From contig CAAEXF010000058.1 of the NCBI GenBank assembly GCA_900759715.1, forward strand, positions 108,335-172,334: a stretch of 64,000 nt of DNA, read 5' to 3'. Positions 1 through 8,092 of this stretch are shown here, piece by piece. The notes below the pieces were generated by a model, which saw nothing but the letters and a program-made list of their open reading frames with translations, was not told where the DNA came from and made no database searches. Source of the DNA: Clostridium_AM sp900759715. Lineage in GTDB: Bacteria > Bacillota > Clostridia > Clostridiales > Clostridiaceae. Made by a program: the position numbers and the translations under genes. Each line of letters begins with the position of its first letter. The stretch's first letter is position 1.

Positions 1-31
1 AATTAAGCAATATATTGAAACCACAACTTTT

Positions 32-60
32 GAGGGAGTAGAAAGCTCCCTCTCCTTTAA
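32..60 (+). terminator. Rho-independent terminator of a gene left of the window
   Basis: A 7-bp stem GAGGGAG/CTCCCTC with a 7-nt loop is followed by a pyrimidine/T-rich stretch. It would end a plus-strand transcript entering from outside the window and lies between that gene and the convergent minus-strand DTW gene. Confidence 0.6.
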
Positions 61-72
61 AAATTTTTCAAT

Positions 73-708
73 TTATTCTTTTAACTTATGTCCGCTTATA
101 CCTGCTTTAAAATTTCTTAAAAATAATTTATATAAATCTTTAACTGCCAAAGAATTTTCAGTTTCTCCATTTAATCTAAGCACTTCTATAGCGGTTTCTA
201 CTGTACATAAATTTCCTTCAGCATTTCCTTTTCTTATATCAAATTCAGATCTATAATTTAATTCTAATGATATTATAGGCAGTTCTTTTAAATAGTCACT
301 TTTTCTAAATATTTTTCTAGCCTCTTTCCATGTTCCATCTATAATAATAAAAGCAGGAATTTTATCAGTATCAAGATATTTTATTTTTCTTTTCTTTGAT
401 TCTTCATCTTCTGCTGGAAATAATAAAAAAGTTGAATATCTATCATCCTTTATGTATTCAATCAATTTTTCTGGCTTTTTTGTCCTCTCCCAAAGGAAAA
501 TTTCAGTGGAATCTGAATTAATTAACTTCAATAATCTTGCGGTATTCGATGGCCTATAAAATTCTCTTTCTGTTGATAAAATTAAAATTTTTGATTGAGA
601 CTTTATCTTATTTACTTTATTGCATATACAATTTATTGTTGGAAGGCCACACTTATCACAGCTGTCATACAATTTCGTTACTCTCTTTACTTCATATTCT
701 GACTTCAA
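73..708 (-). CDS. DTW-domain tRNA-uridine aminocarboxypropyltransferase
   Basis: 211 aa. Known members of the DTW/TapT family transfer the 3-amino-3-carboxypropyl group of S-adenosylmethionine to uridine in tRNA (acp3U). Visible here are an N-terminal zinc-type cysteine cluster (CDKCGLP..CIC, about residues 17-29), the central DGTW signature near residue 124, and a conserved N-YRSEF-R stretch followed by a T-E-A segment near the C-terminus. The start is TTG, chosen because AGGAGG lies 8 nt upstream. It reads away from the YetF-type gene and converges with a terminator at its 3' end. The substrate tRNA is inferred from the family, not seen. Confidence 0.85.
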   Translation of the reverse strand: MKSEYEVKRVTKLYDSCDKCGLPTINCICNKVNKIKSQSKILILSTEREFYRPSNTARLLKLINSDSTEIFLWERTKKPEKLIEYIKDDRYSTFLLFPAEDEESKKRKIKYLDTDKIPAFIIIDGTWKEARKIFRKSDYLKELPIISLELNYRSEFDIRKGNAEGNLCTVETAIEVLRLNGETENSLAVKDLYKLFLRNFKAGISGHKLKE

Positions 709-955
709 TTATAGTTCCTCCTGAAAACATAAATAACTTATAACCTACATGTTACCATTAAGAAATTTAAAAATATAGCCTTTATATTAAAAACAAATGT
801 ATATTTGAAATTATTTGAGTATAATTATGAAAACATCATACTAGTGAAAGAATTAAATTTAAGTTTCTAGCAGATAATAGGGAGATAAATAGCATTTATG
901 CTTTGTAAATTGCATATATCTTACGAACAAAATACATCTTTGGAGGTGACATTCC

Positions 956-1636
956 TTGTTTGAACCTCTGCAAATAATTTTGAGAGTATTTTTAGCTCTA
1001 ATAATGCTTTTAGGCTCTACAAGATTTTTAAATAAAAGAACTTTATCTAAACTAACATATTTTGATTATGTTGCCGCTGTTACTCTTGGAACAGTAGCAG
1101 GTAACCTAGCCTTTAACTTAAAGGTACATATTTTAAACTTTATTCTTTGTATGGTACTTATACCATTAATAGTAATGGCGATATCTTATTTATCTTTTAA
1201 ATACAAGTGTATCCGTAAAATTTTTGCTGGTGAATCAACGATTTTAATTAAAAATGGAAAGATTTTAGAAAATAACTTAACTAGTTTGAATTTCTCTTAT
1301 GAATATTTAAGTCAACAATTGAGACAAGAAAAGATCTTTGACATAAATCAGGTTGAATTAGCTATCCTTGAACCTAGTGGTAAGCTAAGTGTTCAATTAA
1401 AATCACAAAACCGCCCACTGACGCCTCAAGACCTTAGTATACCAACTAAATACGAAGGACTAGCAATCGAACTAGTTTTAGATGGTAAAATTATAGAAAA
1501 AAATCTAATGCACCTTAATAAAAGTGAGAATTGGCTCTATAGCGAACTAAATAAAAGAGGAATTAAAAATATAAATAAAGTGGCTTTTGCTGCACTATCT
1601 ACCAATGGCAACATATATTATGAAAATATTTCATAG
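956..1636 (+). CDS. YetF/DUF421-family membrane protein
   Basis: 226 aa. Three hydrophobic N-terminal segments (roughly residues 7-25, 37-58, 61-83) precede a soluble C-terminal pair of DUF421-type alpha/beta units, the layout of the YetF family. Typical family stretches are the R-L-N-KR-L-T-DY-VA-T-G block near residues 23-50 and an N-L repeated L-LR-I pattern further on. Family function is poorly known; Bacillus relatives are linked to spore or envelope biology. The start is TTG, with GGAGGTGA 7 nt upstream. It is followed 56 bp later by a small hydrophilic gene with a strong ribosome site, probably co-transcribed. Confidence 0.8.
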   Translation: MFEPLQIILRVFLALIMLLGSTRFLNKRTLSKLTYFDYVAAVTLGTVAGNLAFNLKVHILNFILCMVLIPLIVMAISYLSFKYKCIRKIFAGESTILIKNGKILENNLTSLNFSYEYLSQQLRQEKIFDINQVELAILEPSGKLSVQLKSQNRPLTPQDLSIPTKYEGLAIELVLDGKIIEKNLMHLNKSENWLYSELNKRGIKNINKVAFAALSTNGNIYYENIS

Positions 1637-1692
1637 AATTAATTGCTTCATTTGGCCAAAAATATAGTTACAGCCGAAAGGAGGGTTTTATA

Positions 1693-1845
1693 ATGGACAA
1701 AAAACTTAAAACTGACACTGATAATCAATGGGCTTCATTACCTGAAAAATCTCTTGAAGAGTCAAACTCTACAAATAAAAAAGATAAAACTGCTACCGAT
1801 AACCAATGGACTTCAACTGCTAAAAATACCATTGATGAGAAATAA
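1693..1845 (+). CDS. Small hydrophilic protein with two TDNQW-type repeats
   Basis: 50 aa, preceded by AAAGGAGG with good spacing to ATG. The sequence is highly charged and polar with no hydrophobic segment, and carries two copies of a T-D-N-Q-W-[AT]-S motif (about residues 9-15 and 34-40) joined by a lysine- and serine-rich linker. It sits directly behind the YetF-type gene and ahead of a terminator, so it is likely the last gene of that transcript. I do not recognise a family. The composition resembles small acid-soluble or intrinsically disordered clostridial proteins, but this is only an impression. Confidence 0.7.
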   Translation: MDKKLKTDTDNQWASLPEKSLEESNSTNKKDKTATDNQWTSTAKNTIDEK

Positions 1846-1880
1846 CACTACTTATATAAAAAGCTTACATAAAGAGGATA

Positions 1881-1925
1881 AAAGCGTTGGTGTATTTTAT
1901 ACATCAACGCTTATTATTTTTATAT
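1881..1925 (+). terminator. Terminator after the YetF-small protein operon
   Basis: AGCGTTGGTGTA and TACATCAACGCT pair with a single G-T wobble around a short TTTTA loop, followed by an AT-rich T-run. Confidence 0.75.
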
Positions 1926-2030
1926 TATAGTGTAGCTAATAAGATTATAATACATATTATACTATTAATAAAACTCCTTTAATAATAACCTATTACATTG
2001 CAATATATTAGTTTAGGTAGTGGTATTTTT

Positions 2031-2582
2031 ATGAAAAGAGGAGTGTCTTTATTTGAATCAATGTTTTGCTTTATTTTGTATGGAACATTGACATCAATAA
2101 TTTTGCTTAACTTAGTAAGTGAAGAGGCTTTTGTTGCATGGTTAATCTTAACTGCTATAGCTGTGACAAGTATCTACGTTTACATTATTGCCTTTAGCTG
2201 GAGAGGCTTACCAAAGGGTTGTATGTATAATCCAACTGGTTTTGTTGAAATACATGTAGAAAATTCATGTGCTGGCAATCGCAATAAATTTATGAAATTA
2301 TGTTTAGATGCTCTGCTTTATGGAGTTACTAATAAAAAAAATATCATGATTGATACTTGGTTAATAAGAGAAAATCACATTAAGGAACTATTTGGTTGTG
2401 CCGCTGAAATATATAAACCCTCAATTATTCAAAGCTTTATAAATTGTATATTTAAATTTATATATAAGAATAAATTTAACAGAAAATCCTTTCGCTGTAT
2501 TATATATATGAATAGACTGACTCCAGAACAAAGTTCTAATATATTAAATCATCTTATTAAGCTCCAAACTAAAATGAAATAA
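2031..2582 (+). CDS. Unknown two-TM membrane protein
   Basis: 183 aa from the ATG at 2031; an in-frame TTG at 1998 would add 11 residues, but the ATG sits behind a purine-rich stretch at better spacing. Two adjacent hydrophobic segments (about residues 10-32 and 36-55) are followed by a soluble domain rich in basic and aromatic residues. No catalytic motif or family is recognised. It stands alone between its own terminator and the one behind the preceding operon. Confidence 0.6.
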   Translation: MKRGVSLFESMFCFILYGTLTSIILLNLVSEEAFVAWLILTAIAVTSIYVYIIAFSWRGLPKGCMYNPTGFVEIHVENSCAGNRNKFMKLCLDALLYGVTNKKNIMIDTWLIRENHIKELFGCAAEIYKPSIIQSFINCIFKFIYKNKFNRKSFRCIIYMNRLTPEQSSNILNHLIKLQTKMK

Positions 2583-2591
2583 ACCATATTG

Positions 2592-2618
2592 AAAAGGCTG
2601 GCTTACCAGCCTTTTTAA
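2592..2618 (+). terminator. Terminator
   Basis: Perfect 10-bp stem AAAAGGCTGG/CCAGCCTTTT with a CTTA tetraloop and following T's, 10 bp past the preceding stop codon. Confidence 0.9.
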
Positions 2619-2746
2619 TATGATATAACGTATGTCAATTGTCATAATTAGACATAAATGCCTATTTTGAAGAATATATAAATTTACAATATTACTATAA
2701 TGTTATATCATTATATTGTAAATATCGTCGAATAAGGAGATTAAAC

Positions 2747-3142
2747 ATGGAAAATTGTTTAAGTACTACGAAAACCTTTTATAAAGATATAGAAGAATAT
2801 AAAGATGACATTGATAATGTTATACAAAACATGATTTATAATAAAGAAAGATTAGTATTTGCTATTGTTGCAGAAAAGTCAGGTGTAACTCGCTTTGTAA
2901 TAAGACAGTACCCTGAGTTAAGAAATTATATATTGCATAAAATGGTACATTATAAAGAAATACATGTTATAAATCAAAAAATAGATAGAGCTGTTGCTGG
3001 CCTGTTAAGATCAAATAAAAGTATAACCTTTATGGCAATAGTTAATAAATGTAAATTCAATTCTGACATTATTTATAGAAATCAGTACATAAAGCATAAA
3101 ATTAAAAGTGTAATTGCTGATAATATTCAAACAAATATATAA
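2747..3142 (+). CDS. Small HTH-like protein, DUF6262-type
   Basis: 131 aa, ATG with AAGGAGA upstream. Two similar alpha-helical units are visible: an N-terminal one with VAEKSGVTRFVIRQYPELR (about residues 41-59), which has the shape of a helix-turn-helix followed by the L-P-E-L-R pattern seen in DUF6262 proteins, and a weaker second one near residues 90-112. DUF6262 proteins often occur next to Tn554-type tyrosine recombinases, but no recombinase or element end is visible here, so the gene looks solitary. A DNA-binding role is inference. Confidence 0.55.
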   Translation: MENCLSTTKTFYKDIEEYKDDIDNVIQNMIYNKERLVFAIVAEKSGVTRFVIRQYPELRNYILHKMVHYKEIHVINQKIDRAVAGLLRSNKSITFMAIVNKCKFNSDIIYRNQYIKHKIKSVIADNIQTNI

Positions 3143-3146
3143 ACAT

Positions 3147-3204
3147 AAAAAAGCTAATTCTAATTAAACTCATAAAAAAGTTTAATTAGAATTAGCTTTT
3201 TAAA
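3147..3204. terminator. Bidirectional terminator between convergent genes
   Basis: A roughly 22-bp nearly perfect inverted repeat (AAAAGCTAATTCTAATTAAA and its complement) flanked by A-run on one side and T-run on the other serves the plus-strand HTH-like gene and the minus-strand transporter gene. Confidence 0.9.
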
Positions 3205-3211
3205 ATTGGCA

Positions 3212-4150
3212 CTATCCTAATAGTGCCATATATATTGGTATAAATATTAAGCTTGATATAGTAGTTACTACTGTCATCACTGTTGCATATTTATGATCTG
3301 CACCGTAAGTTCTTGCAACTATTGCTGTATTGGTCATCACAGGCATAGCAGCTTGTACAACAAAAACTTTCTTCATGAGCTCCGGTATTGGGAAGTAATA
3401 AGCCATAATAAAAACCAATATAGGTGATATAAGAAATCTTCCAAAAAGTATAGCTATCATATCTATATCCATTTTTATTTCGCTTATATCCACAGAGTGT
3501 ATTGTTATACCAATAAATAGCATAGATAAAGGTGTCGTTAAATTTCCAAAATATTTGCAAGTATCCATAATGAACTTTGGAATTTGAATATTTAACATTA
3601 TAAGTATTATAGCTATCACAAAACCCATTAGCGGAGGGGATGCTATTCTTTTAAAGGTTTCTTTTGAAAATATACTACTTTTTTTAGACTGTCCATCCGT
3701 ACTTATGCCATAAGCTCCAATTGTCCAGAAAAAGCTGGTATTAGCGATATAATAAAGCAAAACATATGGAATGCTTTTTGATCCAAATAATGCAAGATTT
3801 ACAGGAAGGCCTATAAATATAGAATTAGATACAAAAAACATGGATCTAAAAGTTCCAACTTTATGTTTATCAACCTTAATAACTTTAGATACAATTATTG
3901 CTAACAAATAGCATAATGCTATCGAAAAAAAAGGAATAACCAAACCTTTGCCTAAACTATTTAATTTGTTTCTATCAAAGTTTCCCATCAAATCAGATAT
4001 CATAAGACATGGGAGGGATATATTACATACTAATTTTGAAAAGACCTTTGATGTTTTTTCATCTAACCAACCTTTTGAGGTTAATATATATCCTACAGTA
4101 ATCATAGCCACAATACTTAGAACGCTGCCTAGTGCATTTACTATAACCAT
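3212..4150 (-). CDS. AEC-family (auxin efflux carrier-like) transporter
   Basis: About 312 aa of hydrophobic protein with roughly ten membrane segments split by a short charged loop near residues 150-170, the layout of the bacterial AEC family, whose members export or exchange carboxylates such as malate. N-terminal VGYILTSKGWLDE and the mid-protein F-SNS-FIGLP block are typical of the family. An ATG three codons earlier lies inside the GGAG ribosome site, so the ATG at 4150, 9 nt from GGAG, is the better start. Substrate cannot be told from the sequence. Confidence 0.85.
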   Translation of the reverse strand: MVIVNALGSVLSIVAMITVGYILTSKGWLDEKTSKVFSKLVCNISLPCLMISDLMGNFDRNKLNSLGKGLVIPFFSIALCYLLAIIVSKVIKVDKHKVGTFRSMFFVSNSIFIGLPVNLALFGSKSIPYVLLYYIANTSFFWTIGAYGISTDGQSKKSSIFSKETFKRIASPPLMGFVIAIILIMLNIQIPKFIMDTCKYFGNLTTPLSMLFIGITIHSVDISEIKMDIDMIAILFGRFLISPILVFIMAYYFPIPELMKKVFVVQAAMPVMTNTAIVARTYGADHKYATVMTVVTTISSLIFIPIYMALLG

Positions 4151-4459
4151 GTTTATCATCTCCTTTTAATCCCCTTAACTATTATTACACATCTCCTAAC
4201 TAAATAAAAGATTTTGTTATATAAAAAATTTTATATAATAATGAATACTTATGAATTGGTATGATTGGTATAGAACTTTTGAATTCATCGATTTTGCAAG
4301 ATAAAGTCCATTTTGAACCTTATTGGCACTAAAAATGGCTTTTAATCCAATGTTTTTTAATATTTTTTGAAATAATTAACTGTATAACTTGCAATTTTCT
4401 TTATGTTCTATTATAATATATTTATAAATAAAATTTTGTATAAATACGAGGTGGGGCCA

Positions 4460-5140
4460 ATGAAAGTAATATCTGATTTCAAAGTAAAATTAAATAAAGA
4501 GAAAATTATAGAAACAGTTCAATCTTACTGCCAGACACCTCCGTACGAGGAATTAAGCAAAATGTACGATGATTTATTCTATTACCTTATAGAATGTTCT
4601 ACTCCTTTAGGAATGTATAAAATAGATAAAAAACCGAATAACTTAGATTTAAATTCTTTAAAGAAATGCAATAATATAGTATATTGTCTCGTAACAATAG
4701 GAGATGAATCTTGCAAAAAAGTTGAAAGTCTTTTTGAAGAAGGAAAATTTTTTGAAGCAATTCTATTAGATACCATGGCAAGTTCATACTTGTTTCATGT
4801 GAGTTCTGACTTATTTAATAAAATATGTGTAGACTCACATAAGTTAGGATTAGGACTTACAAGTAAAATTGCTCCAGGTGATGGTGAGATTGATTTAGAA
4901 TATCAAAAAGAAATAGTTGAAATGTTTAAGAATGATGACCTCCACAACATTAGTATTATTAATGATTGCATGCTATATCCTGCAAAATCAATGTCTTATG
5001 TATATGGTGCAGATACCCGAATAGCATACAATGAAAAGGATCACTGTTGTGAGTATTGTCACAATACCTCATGTAAAATGAGAAACTTAAATTCAAAAGT
5101 AGCAAAACCACTTTTGCAAAATGCTGAAGACTGCGCATAA
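4460..5140 (+). CDS. Methionine-synthase activation-domain-like protein
   Basis: 226 aa from the ATG at 4460, which follows GAGGTGGGG; an upstream in-frame ATG has no ribosome site. The C-terminal half carries the block LGLGLTSKIAPGDGEI, then L-Y-P-KSMS-VYGA and a closing cysteine cluster C-C-EYC-N-SC (about residues 197-208). This resembles the SAM-binding activation domain of cobalamin-dependent methionine synthase and its stand-alone clostridial relatives, which act with corrinoid proteins. The cysteine cluster suggests a metal or Fe-S site. No corrinoid methyltransferase is nearby, so the partner is unknown. Confidence 0.65.
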   Translation: MKVISDFKVKLNKEKIIETVQSYCQTPPYEELSKMYDDLFYYLIECSTPLGMYKIDKKPNNLDLNSLKKCNNIVYCLVTIGDESCKKVESLFEEGKFFEAILLDTMASSYLFHVSSDLFNKICVDSHKLGLGLTSKIAPGDGEIDLEYQKEIVEMFKNDDLHNISIINDCMLYPAKSMSYVYGADTRIAYNEKDHCCEYCHNTSCKMRNLNSKVAKPLLQNAEDCA

Positions 5141-5160
5141 TACGCAGTCTTCTTATTATT
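5126..5160. terminator. Terminator overlapping a stop codon
   Basis: Ten-bp stem GAAGACTGCG/CGCAGTCTTC whose 7-nt loop contains the TAA stop of the preceding gene, followed by a T-rich stretch. It can also serve the convergent cheY-like gene. Confidence 0.85.
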
Positions 5161-5527
5161 TTTTATTTTTTGCTTTTAATGCCTTTTTTACTTCCTTTAT
5201 TAAATCCTCTTCATCAAAAGGCTTTACTACAAATCCTCTAGCTCCTGCATCAATTGCTTCCCTTACAATTGCCTGCTGCCCCATAGCTGAACACACAATT
5301 ATGTAGGCATTGGAGTCTATTTTCATTATTTCCTTTACAGCTTCTAAACCACTCATTTCAGCCATAGTTAAATCCATTGTAACTACATCTGGCATCAAAC
5401 TTTGATATTTAATTATAGCCTCCCTGCCGTTTCCTGCTTCCCCTGCGATCTCTATATTATGTTTATTAAATATTCCTATTATTATACTTCTCATAAATTT
5501 AGAATCATCAACTATTAATACTCCCAT
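5156..5527 (-). CDS. CheY-like single-domain response regulator
   Basis: 123 aa, one receiver domain and nothing else. The acidic pair DD at residues 7-8, phospho-acceptor Asp52 in VVTMDLTMAEMSG, the conserved Ser near residue 80 and Lys near 102 in FVVKPF are all in place, so it should be phosphorylated normally. It is closest in style to the clostridial CheY proteins that act in chemotaxis and flagellar control, although no che cluster is nearby. A chemoreceptor gene lies 10 kb away. It has no output domain, so it must work by protein contact. Confidence 0.9.
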   Translation of the reverse strand: MGVLIVDDSKFMRSIIIGIFNKHNIEIAGEAGNGREAIIKYQSLMPDVVTMDLTMAEMSGLEAVKEIMKIDSNAYIIVCSAMGQQAIVREAIDAGARGFVVKPFDEEDLIKEVKKALKAKNKK

Positions 5528-5652
5528 GTTAAGATACTTCTCCTTTATTATAGTTTCAAGTAAAAATAACTTTAAAACTAATTATTCTTATGTTAAATTA
5601 CTAATTATAGTTTTCGTGTAAAACTTTAACAAACTTTATAATTGTTTTAAAA

Positions 5653-6168
5653 TTATTTTTTAATTCCATATCCTCCGTACACAGTTTTAGTATCAACTAT
5701 TGAAATTACAGCTTTTATATCGGAATTTTCTATAATTCTTAGTATTTCATTTTTTCTCTTTCTTTTAACATGGGCTATAAGCATTTTTTTATCTTCTTTT
5801 AATCCTTCAGCTTCTACCACAGTAACACCAACCTGCTGCTCCCTTAGTAGCTCAGCTAGCTCTTTACCATCCTCTTCAGAGGAAATTAAATTAATAGTCA
5901 CTATTCCTAATGCAAGTTTTTCTTCTAATATACATCCAATATAGTTTCCACAAGTAAATCCTAAGGCATATACTACCATCTTAATAGGATCCTTATCAAT
6001 ATTTACAAGTACTTTACCTATTACATAAAGCCATATAGATACTTCAATAAATCCTATCAGTGAGCCATAAAGTTTTTCTCCTCTTGTTATAAGAACAGTT
6101 CTTATAGTCATAAGTGATACTTCAATAATTTTAGCAAAAAAAATAAACATATAGGTTAGCATAGTCAT
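5653..6168 (-). CDS. UPF0316 / DUF2179 membrane protein
   Basis: 171 aa. Three hydrophobic N-terminal segments (about residues 3-22, 34-52, 63-82) form the DUF5698-type membrane part, with the conserved R-T-ITRG-K block near residues 23-31. The C-terminal third is a DUF2179 domain, a small ferredoxin-like fold found in YitT/YebE-type membrane proteins. Family function is unknown. It is monocistronic with an ATG preceded by GGGG at good distance. Confidence 0.8.
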   Translation of the reverse strand: MTMLTYMFIFFAKIIEVSLMTIRTVLITRGEKLYGSLIGFIEVSIWLYVIGKVLVNIDKDPIKMVVYALGFTCGNYIGCILEEKLALGIVTINLISSEEDGKELAELLREQQVGVTVVEAEGLKEDKKMLIAHVKRKRKNEILRIIENSDIKAVISIVDTKTVYGGYGIKK

Positions 6169-6402
6169 CCCCCCAACTTGATAATATGTATACGTTATCT
6201 AAAGTTTCATAAATTAAGACTTCAAAATATGAAGACATCACTTTAGTAAAATTTCAATTATTTAAATACCCACTAATAGGTTATAACATAAATATAGCTT
6301 TTCTGCAATAAACAAAATAAAGAATTTCTTAATATTAACGTATATTTAAAATATTATTCAGCACCTTAACTATTAATACATAATTTTCTTGTGAAATTAA
6401 AT
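6169..6402. other. Intergenic gap without a gene
   Basis: About 230 AT-rich bases separate the UPF0316 gene from the terminator of the ABC importer operon. Both strands carry many stops and no ribosome site with an open frame. It presumably holds the promoter of the UPF0316 gene. Confidence 0.5.
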
Positions 6403-6432
6403 AAGGGGACGAATATAATACGTCCCCTTAAA
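6403..6432 (-). terminator. Terminator of the ABC importer operon
   Basis: Nine-bp stem AAGGGGACG/CGTCCCCTT with an AT loop directly downstream of the ATPase gene's stop codon. Confidence 0.8.
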
Positions 6433-6443
6433 TATTGATTTTT

Positions 6444-7247
6444 CTACCTTTTTACCTCGTCTTTCAGCTGCGACCATATCTTTATAAAAAGTTCATTAAA
6501 CTCTGGCTTTTTTCTCATTTCTGACATATCTCTAGGTCTAGTCATATTTACCTCAAATACATCTTTAACTCCACCGGGATGTCCAGACATAAGCATAATA
6601 TGATCAGACAGAAAAATTGCCTCATCTATGCTATGAGTAATAAATACAACTGTTTTCCTATTACTTTCCCATATTTGAAGCAGTTCTTGTTGTAGAATTA
6701 TACGATTTTGTTCATCTAAGGATGCAAAAGGCTCATCCATAAGCAGTATCTCCGGATCGTTAGCAAAAGCCCTGGCAATACTTACTCTCTGTTTCATACC
6801 ACCAGATAATTGATGTGGAAATGCCTTTGCAAATTTCTCTAGTCCAGTTTTTATTACAAATTCATCTACTACTTCTTTAATTTTATTTGATGGCAATCTT
6901 CTATTTTTCAAACCATATGCTATATTGTCCCAAACATTCATCCAAGGGAAAATTGCATGTTCCTGGAAAACCATAGAATTTAGTGGGTTGCTTTTATTAT
7001 TGTGAGTAATCTCTAGTACCCCTGATGTTGGCATTTCAAGCCCAGCAAGTACTCTAAGAAGAGTTGTTTTTCCACATCCACTAGGACCTACAAAACACCA
7101 GAATTCCCCTTCCCTTATTGTTAAGTCTACATTTTGAAATGCAACTACTTCAGATTTCTTTACTTTAAACTTCTTAGCTAAATCCTTTATTTCTATTTTC
7201 ACTTTACCATCATATGTTTTGCTTTTTAATGAATTTATTTCATTCAT
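6444..7247 (-). CDS. ABC importer ATPase, SsuB/TauB/NrtD type
   Basis: 267 aa from the ATG at 7247, which is 9 nt from AGAGG; the longer frame starts inside the permease gene and its first ATG overlaps the ribosome site. Walker A is GPSGCGKTT, Q-loop FQEHAIFPW, signature LSGGMKQR, Walker B ILLMDEPFASLD and the switch histidine in FITHSIDEA are all intact. This is the nitrate/sulfonate/taurine subfamily of nucleotide-binding subunits. It overlaps or abuts the permease gene and is last in an SBP-permease-ATPase operon. Confidence 0.9.
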   Translation of the reverse strand: MNEINSLKSKTYDGKVKIEIKDLAKKFKVKKSEVVAFQNVDLTIREGEFWCFVGPSGCGKTTLLRVLAGLEMPTSGVLEITHNNKSNPLNSMVFQEHAIFPWMNVWDNIAYGLKNRRLPSNKIKEVVDEFVIKTGLEKFAKAFPHQLSGGMKQRVSIARAFANDPEILLMDEPFASLDEQNRIILQQELLQIWESNRKTVVFITHSIDEAIFLSDHIMLMSGHPGGVKDVFEVNMTRPRDMSEMRKKPEFNELFIKIWSQLKDEVKR

Positions 7248-7261
7248 ACTTATCATCCTCT

Positions 7262-8086
7262 TTAATCTTGTTTCCAAGGAATTATAATTCTCTCTATTTC
7301 ATCAAGAGCTACTGTAAAAATATACCCAAGAAGAGACATCATAATGAAAGAGACAAACATCTCTGGAATATTAAATATTGAATAAGATTCCCATATACGA
7401 TATCCTATTCCTTCAGATGCTCCGTTCATTTCTGCTGCAACTATCAATAATAATGCCATCCCCATGCCAAGCTTTAATCCAGTAAATATCATAGGAAGTG
7501 CACCTGGAAGTGCAACAGTCAAATAATAATCTTTTTTACTTGCACCGTAGTTTTTGGCTACATCCATATATATTTTATCTAAATTAACTACTCCTGCAAC
7601 TGTATTCATCAAAACTAAAAAAAAGGTTCCAAGAGCTATTACCACCATTTTTTCAAATTCTGTTAATCCAAGCAATATCATAATTAATGGCATCAACGCC
7701 AGTTTAGGTATTGGATAAGTCGCAGCGACAATTGGGTCCAGCATAATCTTCACTATTGGAAACAACCCCATAGTCAGACCAATAATAAGACCAGGTATTG
7801 TTCCGAGCAAAAATCCGCCAAAGATTCTATATAAACTTATTTTCAAATCAGAAAAGAGTATGCCGGTTTTTATCATTTCCCACAGTGTTACTAAAATTGT
7901 TGTAGGAGCCGGAAAAAATCTACTGTCAAGTGCATGTGTCCTAACAAGAATCTCCCAAATAACCAGTAACCCCAGCGGAGATAATACGGTTAGAATTCTA
8001 GTTTTTGATTTATTACTAAGCTTGCTTTTGTTTTCCTGCTTTTTTTCTGTTTCAAATCTAACTATTTTTTCATCTACAATTTGCAT
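7262..8086 (-). CDS. ABC importer permease, SsuC/TauC type
   Basis: 274 aa, about six membrane segments, with an unusually long charged N-terminal tail of about 25 residues. The cytoplasmic coupling motif of binding-protein-dependent permeases (A-N-GASKKDYYLTVALPGALP, near residues 182-202) is clear. It lies between the lipoprotein and ATPase genes, six bases from the former, and is co-transcribed with both. The likely substrate class is sulfonate, nitrate or a thiamine-precursor pyrimidine; the sequence does not decide between these. Confidence 0.9.
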   Translation of the reverse strand: MQIVDEKIVRFETEKKQENKSKLSNKSKTRILTVLSPLGLLVIWEILVRTHALDSRFFPAPTTILVTLWEMIKTGILFSDLKISLYRIFGGFLLGTIPGLIIGLTMGLFPIVKIMLDPIVAATYPIPKLALMPLIMILLGLTEFEKMVVIALGTFFLVLMNTVAGVVNLDKIYMDVAKNYGASKKDYYLTVALPGALPMIFTGLKLGMGMALLLIVAAEMNGASEGIGYRIWESYSIFNIPEMFVSFIMMSLLGYIFTVALDEIERIIIPWKQD

Positions 8087-8092
8087 TATTTA

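Noticed and set aside
537..743. Plus-strand open frame across the DTW gene
   Set aside because: No ribosome site, hydrophobic low-complexity translation, and antisense to a clear family gene.
2747..3142. Mobile-element gene (Tn554-type accessory)
   Set aside because: The DUF6262-like pattern alone is not enough; no recombinase or element ends are nearby.
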